64,000 bases of DNA from Alphaproteobacteria bacterium GWF2_58_20 (lineage in GTDB: Bacteria > Pseudomonadota > Alphaproteobacteria > UBA1247): assembly GCA_001768735.1 (NCBI GenBank), contig MEMB01000001.1:124001-188000 (forward strand), given 5' to 3'. Positions within the stretch are counted from its first letter, which is position 1; each line of letters opens with the position of its first letter. The notes under the pieces are model-generated. The model was not told the origin of the DNA, did not search any database, and saw only the letters and a program-made list of their open reading frames with translations. The position numbers and the translations under genes were made by a program. Shown here piece by piece: positions 45,624-54,919 of the stretch.

Positions 45624-47698
45624 TTTTCTTCCTTTCGGCTTTCAGTTATCCATGCAGACAGGGCCAGGATGAACAGGAAAGCCAAGGCGATGCCCGCTGG
45701 CGGGAATGGTGTGGGAATACTTCCGGTGACAAGATGGGCGTTGCGTCGCCACAAGGCGAGTTGGCCAGGCTTTGTGCCATTTGGGCGTGACAGGGTTGGA
45801 ACCAGAACCGGATCAGGCGTGTTTGCAAGCCATGCCAGGCTGCCGCCAGTGGTTTTGGCCAAGCCGGAAAGATGGCTGTCGGTGGCAAGAACGTTCATGG
45901 TTTCCGGCGCGGCTGGAGGGCCAGCCAGCAGGAAGGTCCGCCGGGGGGTGCCATCCTCTTGCAGAGTCCGGGCTTCAAAAACCCCAAGTTCCTCCACCGG
46001 CATCTGGATGGAGGACCAGCCATCCGCATCCGGAATAAGGGACAGGGTTTGTGTTTTTCCGGAAGGCGTGCTGATGGAGACAGGTTGTTCAGTACCATCC
46101 ATGCTGTGCAGGCCAAGCACCAGCTGGTTTCCGGCAAGGTCCATGCGCAAGGCGTTTTCCTCGAGGTCCGGTTCTTTCATGAGCCAGTGGACGAGACGGC
46201 GGAGCAAGTCGTCATGCGGCCCCCCACCTTCGTATTTGCGGGCCCAGAGCCAGAGCTGGTCGCTGGCGATGAGGGCGCTGCGGCCTTCTTCCATGCGGGC
46301 AAGCAGGAGCAGGGGGGCGTTGTCGTTCCCGGCCTGCATGAGAATGGCGGTTTGGTTTTGCGGGCTTGTCGGCAGGTAGCGCATGAAACGTCCCCATGGG
46401 GGGCCGGCATCAAGTCCCTGCGTCACGGGATGCCGTTGTCCGGCACGGGTCAGGGCGGGTGTAAACGGGCCAATAGCTGGCGGCCCGGCGGGGTTTGCGG
46501 GCAGGACGGCCCCGAGGGGAGTTCGGGAAAGGGTTGCGGGATCGGAAAATTCTGGCCCGGCGGCGACCAGAAGGGCTCCGCCTTCCCGCACATAATCGGC
46601 CATGTTGGCAAGATATGGGGGGAGCATGATGGCCATGGCGCGATACTGGTCAAGAATGATGAGGTCGAATTCGCGCGTTTTTTCAAAGAAAAGTTCATGA
46701 GCCGGGAAATGAATGAGCGAAAGCTCGGATTCCGGCGTGGGATCGGGCCTTTCAGGCGGACGCAGAATGGTGAAATGCACCAGGTCCACCGATGGATCGG
46801 ATTTGAGCAGGTTGCGCCAGGCACGTTCGCCGGGGCTCGGAACACCTGAAACCAAAAGGACTTTCAGGCGGTCCCTGATGCCGGAAAGGGTGAAGGCGGC
46901 GCGATTGTTGGCAAGGCTGGTTTCGCCGGGGAGAGGATCGCATTCCAGGGTCACAAGGCTGGCACCGGCATGAGGTATGGGAACCATGATCTGGTGGGTA
47001 CGTCCGGTGGCAAGGGTCATCTCGCGCATCACCGTACCATCCATGACAAGCCGGACGTGGGCCGGAATTTGCGATGCCGGAGTGTCATTGATGGAAAAGG
47101 CCAGGGGAACGTCCTGTCCCACCATTCCATAGGCGGGGGCGTTTTCCAGCGTGATCCGCCGGTCGGTTTCGGCGGGCTGGCCAGTCAGGAGGACATGGAC
47201 GGGCGCGGGAAATGCTGCGGCACTTTCCGGGGCATCCACCACCTGTCCATCGGTGAGGATGATGATGCCGGCCAGCCGGTCTGCGGGCAGGTCGGCCATG
47301 GCATCGGTGGCAAGATCCATCAGGCGGGTTTCATGAACGGGAAGGCTTCCCGGAGGGGTTTGTCCGAAGGGAACATCCTTGACCATGAGGCCAGCAAGGC
47401 TTTCAGCCTGTCCATGCAGGGAAGCAAGGGCGGCATCGGCCTGGGCCCGGCGGTTGCCAAGCGCCATGCTGGGCGAGGCATCCCGCAGGATGAGCAGGAT
47501 GTCGTCCTGCGGCAGGCGGGTTTCGTGGACACGCTGTGGACCACAAAGGATAAAAAACAGCGCCAGGGCACAGGCTGTGCGGAGGACGGTGCCGCGGGCC
47601 TTGCGGAAGAAGGCGATGCCAAGGGCCATGAAGATGATGGTGGCCAGAATCATGAGGACAGGAAGGGAAAGCAGGGGGGCAAAACGAAGGAAGGTCAT
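45620..47698 (-). CDS. MoxR-operon membrane protein with VWA-like and glutamine amidotransferase-like regions
   Basis: 692 aa. Two N-terminal membrane helices (about 8-55), a von Willebrand-like region (DDILLILRDASPSMALGNRR at 65-84, in which the metal motif is DASPS), an amidotransferase-like region (RLKVLLVSGVPSPGERAWRNLL; ADYVREGGALLVAAGPEF) and one C-terminal helix (TPFPPAGIALAFLFILAL). Such proteins accompany MoxR/DUF58 operons in alphaproteobacteria and are thought to serve cell-envelope stress or complex assembly. Overlaps genes on both sides by 4 nt. Confidence 0.8.
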   Translation of the reverse strand: MTFLRFAPLLSLPVLMILATIIFMALGIAFFRKARGTVLRTACALALFFILCGPQRVHETRLPQDDILLILRDASPSMALGNRRAQADAALASLHGQAESLAGLMVKDVPFGQTPPGSLPVHETRLMDLATDAMADLPADRLAGIIILTDGQVVDAPESAAAFPAPVHVLLTGQPAETDRRITLENAPAYGMVGQDVPLAFSINDTPASQIPAHVRLVMDGTVMREMTLATGRTHQIMVPIPHAGASLVTLECDPLPGETSLANNRAAFTLSGIRDRLKVLLVSGVPSPGERAWRNLLKSDPSVDLVHFTILRPPERPDPTPESELSLIHFPAHELFFEKTREFDLIILDQYRAMAIMLPPYLANMADYVREGGALLVAAGPEFSDPATLSRTPLGAVLPANPAGPPAIGPFTPALTRAGQRHPVTQGLDAGPPWGRFMRYLPTSPQNQTAILMQAGNDNAPLLLLARMEEGRSALIASDQLWLWARKYEGGGPHDDLLRRLVHWLMKEPDLEENALRMDLAGNQLVLGLHSMDGTEQPVSISTPSGKTQTLSLIPDADGWSSIQMPVEELGVFEARTLQEDGTPRRTFLLAGPPAAPETMNVLATDSHLSGLAKTTGGSLAWLANTPDPVLVPTLSRPNGTKPGQLALWRRNAHLVTGSIPTPFPPAGIALAFLFILALSAWITESRKEEK

Positions 47699-50331
47699 TG
47701 TTTCCCCCTTGACCGCAGGCGTTCGGTAATTGCGGGCAGGTGAACCTGGTCAGCCTTGTAGTTTCCGGTCAGGGCCATCATCACAAGGTTGGTGCCAAAA
47801 CGGAAAGCCATTTCCCGCTGGCGTTCGCCGCCGGGAATGACGGGAAGAAGGGGGCGTCCTGCCGGGGTGGCGGCCCAGGCACCGGCCCAATCATTTTCTC
47901 CGGCAATGATGGGAGAGATGCCATCCCCGCCCCCAGTTTCCGGCGGAGCAATGAAGACGGGCTGGCCGGTGAAACGGCCGGGAAAATCTTCAAGAAGATA
48001 GAAGCTGCGTCGCAGGACATGGTCTGCTGGAACGGGAACCAGCGGCGGAATGCCAATCCGTTTTGCGGTTTCCTGCAGGCGGCCCTTTTGGCTGGCGGGT
48101 TCCCCCTTGGTGTCCACCAGCAGGAGGCCACCATCCTGCATGTAGGATGCAAGGGCAGCGGCGGCGGCATCATTGAGCGGGGATGGTCCTGCGTTCACAG
48201 GCCAGTAAAGCAGGGGGTAAAAAGCAAGGGGATCCCGGTCAGGATCAACCCCGGACACTTCAAGTTCGGCCAGGCTGGTGCGCTGTGAAAGAAAGCGGGC
48301 GAGCCCCTCAAGTCCGGCCTTGCTGGTGGCATCGGTTTCGGCCTGTCCGGTCTTGATATAGGCCAGATGCAGGTTCAGGGCAGGATCTTCCGCCATGGCT
48401 GGAGCCATCCCTGTCATCACAGGCATGAAAAGGGCAATGGCCAGCAGAATTCCCCGCAGGTGAAGGGAGGCGAGGGTGTCGATCGCCAGCAGCAGGAGGG
48501 CGGCTCCCAGCAGGAGCGCCGCCAGGGGGATTTCCGCCTGTCCGGCAGTGTCGTAGGGCTGCAGGGCAAGGCCCGGGGGCGGCTCCGGAAAGGGGAGGAG
48601 GGCGTGGATGGCAGAGCCAAGATTCATGCCGCGGGATGTTTGGCCATAAAGGCCGGGGGGCTGGGCCGGATTGGGGATCCATGCCGCTGTGTCCATGATG
48701 CCCCGGTGTGTGGGGGCGGGCGACATGAGGGTACCAAAACCGTCCATGACAAGGACGGGTTCCATCTGGGTTTCCTGGAAGGAGGCATCTCCCATGGCAT
48801 CGCCTGTTTCTGCCAGGCGGCGCAGCAGGGTTTCAAAAACGCCGGAAAGGGCAAGATTGGACCATTCCGGGTTGGCATTTGTGTGGATGAGGACCAGCCA
48901 TCCGGCACCGTGCCGGGCCCCGGTAATGAGGGGGGTGCCATCCGCAAGGCTTGCCCATGTCCGTTTTTCAAGGTCTGTGGCAGGTTCAGCCAGCAGCTGA
49001 CGTGATACGGTGGCTTCGGCGGGGGGATTGATGCCATGAAACAGGCCACCTTCCGGAAAAGGGGCAAGAGGTTGCGGAGAGCCCCAGCCCATGGCACCGT
49101 CCATGCGGCGTTCGCCGCGCAGCGGGGTTGGCAGGAGCGGAGCCTCGGGCATTGTGGCCAGATTTTGGCCAGCCAGACGGACAAGGGTCCCTCCCGCCTG
49201 AACAAAGGATTCGAGTGCTTTTACATCCGTTTCGGCAAGGGCGTGGGAATCTGGCAGGAAGATGATGGTGGCTTTTCCGGAAACCAGTGTTGTAATGGCC
49301 CCTCTCTGCAGGGGATAGAAAGGGGAGAGTGCGCGGTCAATGTAAAGAGTGTCCATCAGGTAGGGCTGGCTTTCCGTTCCTCCGGAATCGGCAAGCCCTA
49401 TGTTGATGCTGCGGAGGCGTGAATCTGCAAGGAATGTGGTGCCCGCGCCCACTTCCCCGGCAATTTCCAGTCGCGTTGGGGGTTCGGCGTGTCCGGGAGA
49501 AATGGAAAGGCGTGTTTCTGTAAGGTTTTCCCCGGCCGGGAAATGGAAGGGCAGGGAGCGGCGCGGGGCCTTGCCGTAAAAAATGTGCAGGAAACCATCT
49601 CCTGCCGTTTTGGTGCTGGTGCGCAAGATGGGAATGGAAAGCCCTTCCGGGGTTCTGCGCGGAGGCAGGATGAGGTGGGGCTGGTGGTCGTCGTCTGGAA
49701 GCAGGATGTCTCCTTGGCCAAGGGTTGCCAGTTTTTTGGCCAGTTCGGCCGTTCCGGGGCCGGAAATGCCGGAGGCCAGCCAGAGGATATGCAGGGGAGG
49801 AGAGAAGGGAAAATCCTCCAGGGTTTCAAGGGTTGCCGCATCATCTGCGGGCCATGGTCTGGGTGCCAGGGCATCGAAGGCGGCAAGAGCCTGACGGGTG
49901 GCCATGGGTGGAGTCAGGCTGGCTGCGCTGCCATCATTTTGCCGGGCCATCGGGAGCAGCCGGGTCTGGGAACAGGATGTCAGATGCGTGGCAAGGCTCT
50001 GGCGCATGAGGGGCCAGGAAGATGCGCTGGCCCAGCCATTGTCAATAATGGCAAGGCAGGTTTTCGAAAGGGTATCCCGTTGCGGCGCGGGAACCATGAC
50101 AGGCCCTGCGAGGCCAAGGATGACAAGGGCCAGAAAAGCCATGCGCAGCAGCAGGAGCCATAAAGGGGTCTGTCGGGGGGAGGGTGAGGGTTGCGGAAGT
50201 TCCATCAGCAGCCGGATGGCCGGGAAGCGGATATGTTTCGGGGCGGGCGGCGTAATGCGCAGGATCCACCATAAAAGGGGCAGGGGGATGAGGGCCGCCA
50301 GCAGCCAGGGGTGCGCGAGGGAAAAAATCAT
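47695..50331 (-). CDS. BatA-like/DUF4159 membrane protein
   Basis: 878 aa. Begins with the BatA N-terminal domain (FSLAHPWLLAALIPLPLLWWILRITPP, then a second helix near 62-80), has a VWA-like core, a membrane pair near 620-665, and a C-terminal DUF4159 domain (LNLHLAYIKTGQAETDATSKAGLEGLARFLSQRT; GLLLVDTKGE; SFYLLEDFPGRF). Acts in the inner membrane with the MoxR ATPase and DUF58 protein. 4-nt overlaps on both sides show one co-translated unit. Confidence 0.85.
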   Translation of the reverse strand: MIFSLAHPWLLAALIPLPLLWWILRITPPAPKHIRFPAIRLLMELPQPSPSPRQTPLWLLLLRMAFLALVILGLAGPVMVPAPQRDTLSKTCLAIIDNGWASASSWPLMRQSLATHLTSCSQTRLLPMARQNDGSAASLTPPMATRQALAAFDALAPRPWPADDAATLETLEDFPFSPPLHILWLASGISGPGTAELAKKLATLGQGDILLPDDDHQPHLILPPRRTPEGLSIPILRTSTKTAGDGFLHIFYGKAPRRSLPFHFPAGENLTETRLSISPGHAEPPTRLEIAGEVGAGTTFLADSRLRSINIGLADSGGTESQPYLMDTLYIDRALSPFYPLQRGAITTLVSGKATIIFLPDSHALAETDVKALESFVQAGGTLVRLAGQNLATMPEAPLLPTPLRGERRMDGAMGWGSPQPLAPFPEGGLFHGINPPAEATVSRQLLAEPATDLEKRTWASLADGTPLITGARHGAGWLVLIHTNANPEWSNLALSGVFETLLRRLAETGDAMGDASFQETQMEPVLVMDGFGTLMSPAPTHRGIMDTAAWIPNPAQPPGLYGQTSRGMNLGSAIHALLPFPEPPPGLALQPYDTAGQAEIPLAALLLGAALLLLAIDTLASLHLRGILLAIALFMPVMTGMAPAMAEDPALNLHLAYIKTGQAETDATSKAGLEGLARFLSQRTSLAELEVSGVDPDRDPLAFYPLLYWPVNAGPSPLNDAAAAALASYMQDGGLLLVDTKGEPASQKGRLQETAKRIGIPPLVPVPADHVLRRSFYLLEDFPGRFTGQPVFIAPPETGGGDGISPIIAGENDWAGAWAATPAGRPLLPVIPGGERQREMAFRFGTNLVMMALTGNYKADQVHLPAITERLRSRGKQ

Positions 50332-51206
50332 CGGTGCGTTCCCCGGGCAAGGCTGCCATAGAGGGCAAGAAGGGCGGAACGGGGCGGTTGGGAGGTGTCA
50401 TGAACCCGGAAATCCCAGCCAAGGGGTCGTGCAAGGGCTTGCATCTCCGCCTGTTGTGTGGCCAGGCGTGCAAGATAGGCTTTCCGCAAGGTTCCGGCGC
50501 TGGAGATGAGAAGGGATCCTTCGCCTTCGCAGCCTTCGGCAAGAAGGCGTCCCCGATAAGGAAAGCGGGTTTCCGCAGGGTCAAGAACCTGCAGGAGGAT
50601 GCCCCGGCAGCCTTTGCTGGCAAGGCTGGAAAGAAAAGGTTTCAGGGTGTCTGGCGGGGCGAGGAAATCTCCCACGAGAAGAATATGGGAGCCAGATGGA
50701 ATGTCGCGCTTGAGACGCGGAAGGCTGTTGCCGGATTCCTGCCGGGAAAGGGCTGTGGCCATGGCCGCAAGGGCATGTTTCCCGTTGGAGGCGGGGGCGC
50801 TGTCTTCAATGAGGGCCATGCGTTCGCCGCCCCGGCTGAGCAGGCAGCCCATGGCCATGAGGAGAAGCTCTGCCCGCTGCCGTTTTGTGGGCAGCCGGGG
50901 CTTGGAGCGGAAATCCATGGATGGGGATGCGTCGCGCCAGAGAAAGACAGACTGGGCGGTGGCCCATTCGGTTTCCCGTATCAGGGTGAGGCCCGTCTGT
51001 GCCGATTTGCGCCAGTTGATGCGGCGGGGTTCATCGCCCGGCAGGTAATTGCGGAACTGCCAGAAGGATTCTCCTGGCCCGGATTTTTTTCGCCCATGTC
51101 CGCCAGCGGCAACGGCCTGTGCCACCCGTTCTGCTGCCAGCAGCAGGGGAGGGAGGGCTTCCGCCAGGCGGGCCGCGTGATCAACAAGGGCGTCAGGCTT
51201 TGTCAT
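50328..51206 (-). CDS. DUF58-domain protein
   Basis: 292 aa. DUF58 signature GPGESFWQFRNYLPGDEPRRINWRKSAQTGLTLIRETEW (about residues 43-81), then a VWA-like part with LWRDASPSMDF. This family is the soluble partner of MoxR ATPases. Overlaps moxR and the BatA-like gene by 4 nt. Confidence 0.9.
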   Translation of the reverse strand: MTKPDALVDHAARLAEALPPLLLAAERVAQAVAAGGHGRKKSGPGESFWQFRNYLPGDEPRRINWRKSAQTGLTLIRETEWATAQSVFLWRDASPSMDFRSKPRLPTKRQRAELLLMAMGCLLSRGGERMALIEDSAPASNGKHALAAMATALSRQESGNSLPRLKRDIPSGSHILLVGDFLAPPDTLKPFLSSLASKGCRGILLQVLDPAETRFPYRGRLLAEGCEGEGSLLISSAGTLRKAYLARLATQQAEMQALARPLGWDFRVHDTSQPPRSALLALYGSLARGTHR

Positions 51207-52177
51207 GCGCTGGCTTCAACCATGTCCTTGATGATGCTGGCAACCGTGATGCCATCGGCACGGGCGGAAAGGGTGACTGCCATGCGGTGGCGCAGGACGG
51301 CCGGGGCCAGGGCAAAGACATCCTCCATGGAAGGCGCCAGGCGTCCGGAGGCCAGGGCACGGGCGCGGGCACAGAGCATAAGCGCCTGGCAGGCACGGGG
51401 GCCGGGCCCCCAACTGACATGGTGCCGGACATTGGCGATGGCGCTTTCATCAGGGCGGCCAGAGCGCACAAGGGCAAGGATTCCATCCACCACCTTTTCC
51501 CCGACCGGCATGGCGCGCACAAAGGCTTGCGCGGCCATCAGGCCTTCTGCGGAAAGAACGGGACGCGCAGCCTGTTCGGAAGCGCCTGTGGTGGCAATCA
51601 TCATGCGCCGTTCCGCATCCAGGGCCGGATAGGGAACGTCGATTTCCATCAGGAACCGGTCAAGCTGGGCTTCAGGGAGGGGATAGGTCCCTTCGTGTTC
51701 CAGGGGGTTTTGTGTGGCAAGGACATGAAAGGGCGCTGGCAGGTCATGGCGTATTCCGGCCACGGAAACATGGTGTTCCTGCATGGATTGCAAAAGGGCG
51801 GACTGTGTGCGCGGCGATGCCCGGTTGATTTCATCGGCCATGAGGAGCTGGGAAAAGACGGGGCCGGGCAGGAAGCGGAATCCGCGACGTCCTTCCGAAG
51901 TTTCCTCAAGGATTTCCGAGCCAATGATGTCGGAAGGCATGAGGTCGGGCGTGCATTGGACGCGGCGGGCATCAAGGCCAAGAACGATGCCGAGGGTTTC
52001 CACAAGACGGGTTTTGGCAAGGCCGGGAACGCCTACCAGAAGGGCGTGACCGCCAGAGAGCAGGCATGTCAGGGTTTGCTCGACAACATCCTCCTGCCCG
52101 AAGATGACGCGTCCGATTTCGGAGCGGGCCTCGGCCAGCAGGTTTGCGAGATTTTCAGCGTCTTTTTCATTTTTCAT
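51203..52177 (-). CDS. MoxR-family AAA ATPase
   Basis: 324 aa from the ATG at 52177 (MKNEKDAENLANLLAEA). Walker A GVPGLAKT, Walker B LLMADEINRASPRTQSALLQSMQE, sensor ATQNPLEHEGTYPLPEAQLDRFL. Chaperone-like ATPase that works with VWA-domain proteins; first gene of the five-gene operon reaching to 45141. The frame is open to 52255, but that region overlaps the divergent promoter of the CCA-type gene. Confidence 0.93.
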   Translation of the reverse strand: MKNEKDAENLANLLAEARSEIGRVIFGQEDVVEQTLTCLLSGGHALLVGVPGLAKTRLVETLGIVLGLDARRVQCTPDLMPSDIIGSEILEETSEGRRGFRFLPGPVFSQLLMADEINRASPRTQSALLQSMQEHHVSVAGIRHDLPAPFHVLATQNPLEHEGTYPLPEAQLDRFLMEIDVPYPALDAERRMMIATTGASEQAARPVLSAEGLMAAQAFVRAMPVGEKVVDGILALVRSGRPDESAIANVRHHVSWGPGPRACQALMLCARARALASGRLAPSMEDVFALAPAVLRHRMAVTLSARADGITVASIIKDMVEASA

Positions 52178-52209
52178 GTCGGAAACCCCCGTTTTTTTGC
52201 AAACGGTGT

Positions 52210-52238
52210 TTGTATATCGCAAAATGCTGGCATAAAAT
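52210..52238 (+). promoter_or_regulatory. Predicted promoter of the CCA-type nucleotidyltransferase gene
   Basis: TTGTAT (52210-52215), 17 bp, TAAAAT (52233-52238). The -10 box ends seven bases before the ATG at 52246, so the transcript would be leaderless or nearly so. Confidence 0.45.
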
Positions 52239-52245
52239 AGGGGGT

Positions 52246-53493
52246 ATGAAAGCAACCGGATTCATCAGGCCAGCCAGATGGATGAAACATCCCGCAACCC
52301 GGCGGGTGATGGCGGCCCTGAATCATGGGGAATGGCAGGCCCGCTTTGTGGGCGGGTGTGTGCGGGACGCCCTTGCAGGCCGCCCGGTGACCGATATCGA
52401 CATTGCCACAACGGCCCCCCCGGAAGAAGGCTGTCGCCTGCTGGAGGCAGCCGGGATCCATGTCATCCCCACAGGGTTGAAACATGGAACGATAACGGCC
52501 GTCCTTGAAGGGGAGAATTTTGAGATCACCACGCTCAGGCATGATGTGGAAACCTATGGACGGCATGCGCGGGTGGCTTTCACGGACGACTGGAAGCCCG
52601 ATGCGGCCCGGCGGGATTTCACCATCAACGCCATGTTCTGCGATGAGGATGGTACCCTCTATGATCCGTTTGGCGGTCTTGCCGACCTTGCAGCGGGACG
52701 TGTGCGGTTTGTGGGCAGTGCGCGTCAGCGCATCCATGAGGATGTATTGCGGCTTTTGCGCTATTTCCGTTTTACCGCCCATTATGGCCACCTTCCCGCA
52801 GACGGAGAGGCCTTGGCTGCCTGCCGTGAAATGGCGCACCAGCTGCCGCGCCTGTCGGGGGAACGGGTGCGCAAGGAAATCCTGCGTCTGCTGGAAGCTC
52901 CGGATCCTTTGCCTGTGTGGCGGCTGATGCTGGCCGAGGGGGTTTTGCTGCCCCTGCTGCCGGATGCCATCAATGTCCAGGCCCTTGAAAACCTTGTGGC
53001 ACTGGAAAAGGCGCTGGGGCGGTGTGATCCGTTGCTCAGGCTGGCGGCGCTTCTGCCGCAGGACGAGGAAAAAATGGCGGCGGTCGCCGGGCGCTTGCGC
53101 CTTTCCAATGAAGAATCTGCGCGTCTGCGCCGTTTCTCCCGGCACAAGGGCCGCAGGATGGCTTCCCGCTGGCGGCAGGATTTTTACGACCTGACACCGG
53201 AAGGAACGCGGGATTTGTTTCTGCTGGCGGCGGCCCGGAGGATTCGTCCAAGGGAGGCTTTGCCGGTCTTGCGCCATATCCAGCGCCAAACAGGGACTTG
53301 GAAACGGCCTGTTTTTCCATTAAAAGGCAAGGACGTCATGGATTTGGGGTTGCCATCTGGCCCCCGCATTGGCAGGGTTCTGGCAAGGGTTGAGGCTTGG
53401 TGGCGGATTCGGGGGTTCAGGCCTGGCCGCCTGGCGTGTCTCGTCCAGCTGAGGCAAATGGTCAGGGGCAAAACATGGAAGGGGAAAAAGTGA
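52246..53493 (+). CDS. CCA tRNA nucleotidyltransferase/poly(A) polymerase family
   Basis: 415 aa class II nucleotidyltransferase: FVGGCVRDALAGRPVTDIDIATTA (G-S-like and DxD sites, about 34-58), TLRHDVETYGRHARVAFTDDWKPDAARRDFTINAM (ribose/NTP site), then the RNA-binding neck RIHEDVLRLLRYFRFTAHYG. In alphaproteobacteria this branch is the CCA-adding enzyme. The only tRNA in the window already encodes CCA, so repair is one role. AGGGGG precedes the ATG. Overlaps the next gene by 1 nt (TGATG). Confidence 0.92.
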   Translation: MKATGFIRPARWMKHPATRRVMAALNHGEWQARFVGGCVRDALAGRPVTDIDIATTAPPEEGCRLLEAAGIHVIPTGLKHGTITAVLEGENFEITTLRHDVETYGRHARVAFTDDWKPDAARRDFTINAMFCDEDGTLYDPFGGLADLAAGRVRFVGSARQRIHEDVLRLLRYFRFTAHYGHLPADGEALAACREMAHQLPRLSGERVRKEILRLLEAPDPLPVWRLMLAEGVLLPLLPDAINVQALENLVALEKALGRCDPLLRLAALLPQDEEKMAAVAGRLRLSNEESARLRRFSRHKGRRMASRWRQDFYDLTPEGTRDLFLLAAARRIRPREALPVLRHIQRQTGTWKRPVFPLKGKDVMDLGLPSGPRIGRVLARVEAWWRIRGFRPGRLACLVQLRQMVRGKTWKGKK

Positions 53494-53972
53494 TGGCGGA
53501 GAAAAATGAGGCGGGCCTAGCCATTCAGGGATTTGTGCTTGCAACCATCCTGTGGGTGCTGGGACTCGCGCTCACGGTATCGTTTGGCGTCATCGTGGGC
53601 GGGGAGTTTGCGCCGTTGGCCGCCGGCATTGTTGTTTGCGTCATGGCCTTTGTGCATGCTTTTTTCATGACGGGGCCAAGATGGGTTATGGAAGCCTTCA
53701 TGGCGGAACTCCTCTGGTTCCTTGCGTCCGGCTGTTTCCTTGCCGGGTTCATGGGGGGGCTGCAGGGAGGGGTGGAGGCCTGGATTTTGGGGATTTCTCC
53801 AAAGGAACTGGTGGGCTGGTCAGCCTTTCTGCTCTTTACGGCCATGGTGCCGCTGATCATTGCTGCGCGCGTGAACCGCATCCTGCGGGATCGGTGGTTG
53901 ATGAATATGGAAGATGAGGGCGATCCCGACGTTGTCGCTGCTGAAGATACATCCGGAGAGGCTGGCGAATGA
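53493..53972 (+). CDS. Four-helix membrane protein
   Basis: 159 aa. Four hydrophobic segments (about 13-33, 37-60, 65-90 and 100-125) and an acidic tail. Not recognised as a named family; similar small membrane proteins follow the CCA enzyme in some alphaproteobacteria. Start overlaps the stop of the previous gene (TGATG) and its stop overlaps the ELM1 gene by 4 nt. Confidence 0.7.
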   Translation: MAEKNEAGLAIQGFVLATILWVLGLALTVSFGVIVGGEFAPLAAGIVVCVMAFVHAFFMTGPRWVMEAFMAELLWFLASGCFLAGFMGGLQGGVEAWILGISPKELVGWSAFLLFTAMVPLIIAARVNRILRDRWLMNMEDEGDPDVVAAEDTSGEAGE

Positions 53973-54919
53973 CCTCTTGCTGGGTCTTGACGGACGGCAA
54001 GGCGGGAACGGAAAACCAGTGCATTGGTCTGGCCGAGGCGATGGGGCTGTCGCCTGTCATCAAGCGGGTTTCGCTGGCCGCGCCATGGAAATCTGTCAGC
54101 CCCTACCTGCGGCTTGCGGGATTGTCTTGTGTGCGGGAGAAGGATTGCCTTTCTCCCCCCTGGCCTGATCTCCTTGTTGCTTCCGGGCGACAGAGCGTGG
54201 AACCAGCCTTGGCCATAAAGCAGGCTTCGTGCGGGAAAACCTTCCTTGTGCAGGTGCAGGATCCGCATGTTTCGGCGAAACGGTTTGATCTTGTCATTGT
54301 TCCCCGTCATGACCGCCTGCGGGGGGAAAATGTGATGGTGACGCGCGGCGCGCTCTGCCGGATCACGAAGGGAAAGCTGGAATCGGCTGCCCGCGCCTTT
54401 TCCGGAAGGTTTGATCACCTGCCCCATCCGCGTGTTGCGGTGCTGATTGGCGGCGCCAGCAGCGCCTATCGCCTGCCTGTCGCACTGGCTGAAAAGATGG
54501 TGCAGGACCTGTCTGCATTGCCTGCGGGCCTTATGGTGACAGCTTCGCGCCGTACAGGGGGGGAGCAGGCGGAGATTTTGCGCCGGGGCCTTTCCGGGAA
54601 GAATGTCTGTTTCTGGGATGGAACGGGAGATAACCCCTATTTTGCCATGCTGGCGGCAGCGGATGCCATTCTTGTGACATCGGACAGCGCCTCCATGGCA
54701 AGCGAGGCCGCTACAACAGGCAAGCCCATTTATATCCTGTCGCTGGAAGGCGGGTCAAAAAAATTTGGCCGGTTCCATGCCCTGATGGAAATGGATGGGG
54801 TTTCACGCCCCTTTGCGGGCAAAATTGAAAACTGGAACTATACGCCCTTTTCGGATACGGCGGATGCCGCGACCCGGGTAAAGGGCATGATGATGGAAAG
54901 GAAACTTTGGCATGAATGA
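53969..54919 (+). CDS. ELM1-family (mitochondrial fission-like) protein
   Basis: 316 aa. WVLTDGKAGTENQCIGLAEAMG at the start, PDLLVASGRQSVEPALAIK, VQVQDPHVSAKRFDLVIVPRHDRLRGENV and ILVTSDSASMASEAATTGKPIYIL are typical of the ELM1/DUF1022 family. Alphaproteobacteria share it with plants, where it is needed for mitochondrial fission; the fold resembles glycosyltransferases, but the bacterial role is unknown. Overlaps trxB by 8 nt. Confidence 0.88.
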   Translation: MTSCWVLTDGKAGTENQCIGLAEAMGLSPVIKRVSLAAPWKSVSPYLRLAGLSCVREKDCLSPPWPDLLVASGRQSVEPALAIKQASCGKTFLVQVQDPHVSAKRFDLVIVPRHDRLRGENVMVTRGALCRITKGKLESAARAFSGRFDHLPHPRVAVLIGGASSAYRLPVALAEKMVQDLSALPAGLMVTASRRTGGEQAEILRRGLSGKNVCFWDGTGDNPYFAMLAAADAILVTSDSASMASEAATTGKPIYILSLEGGSKKFGRFHALMEMDGVSRPFAGKIENWNYTPFSDTADAATRVKGMMMERKLWHE

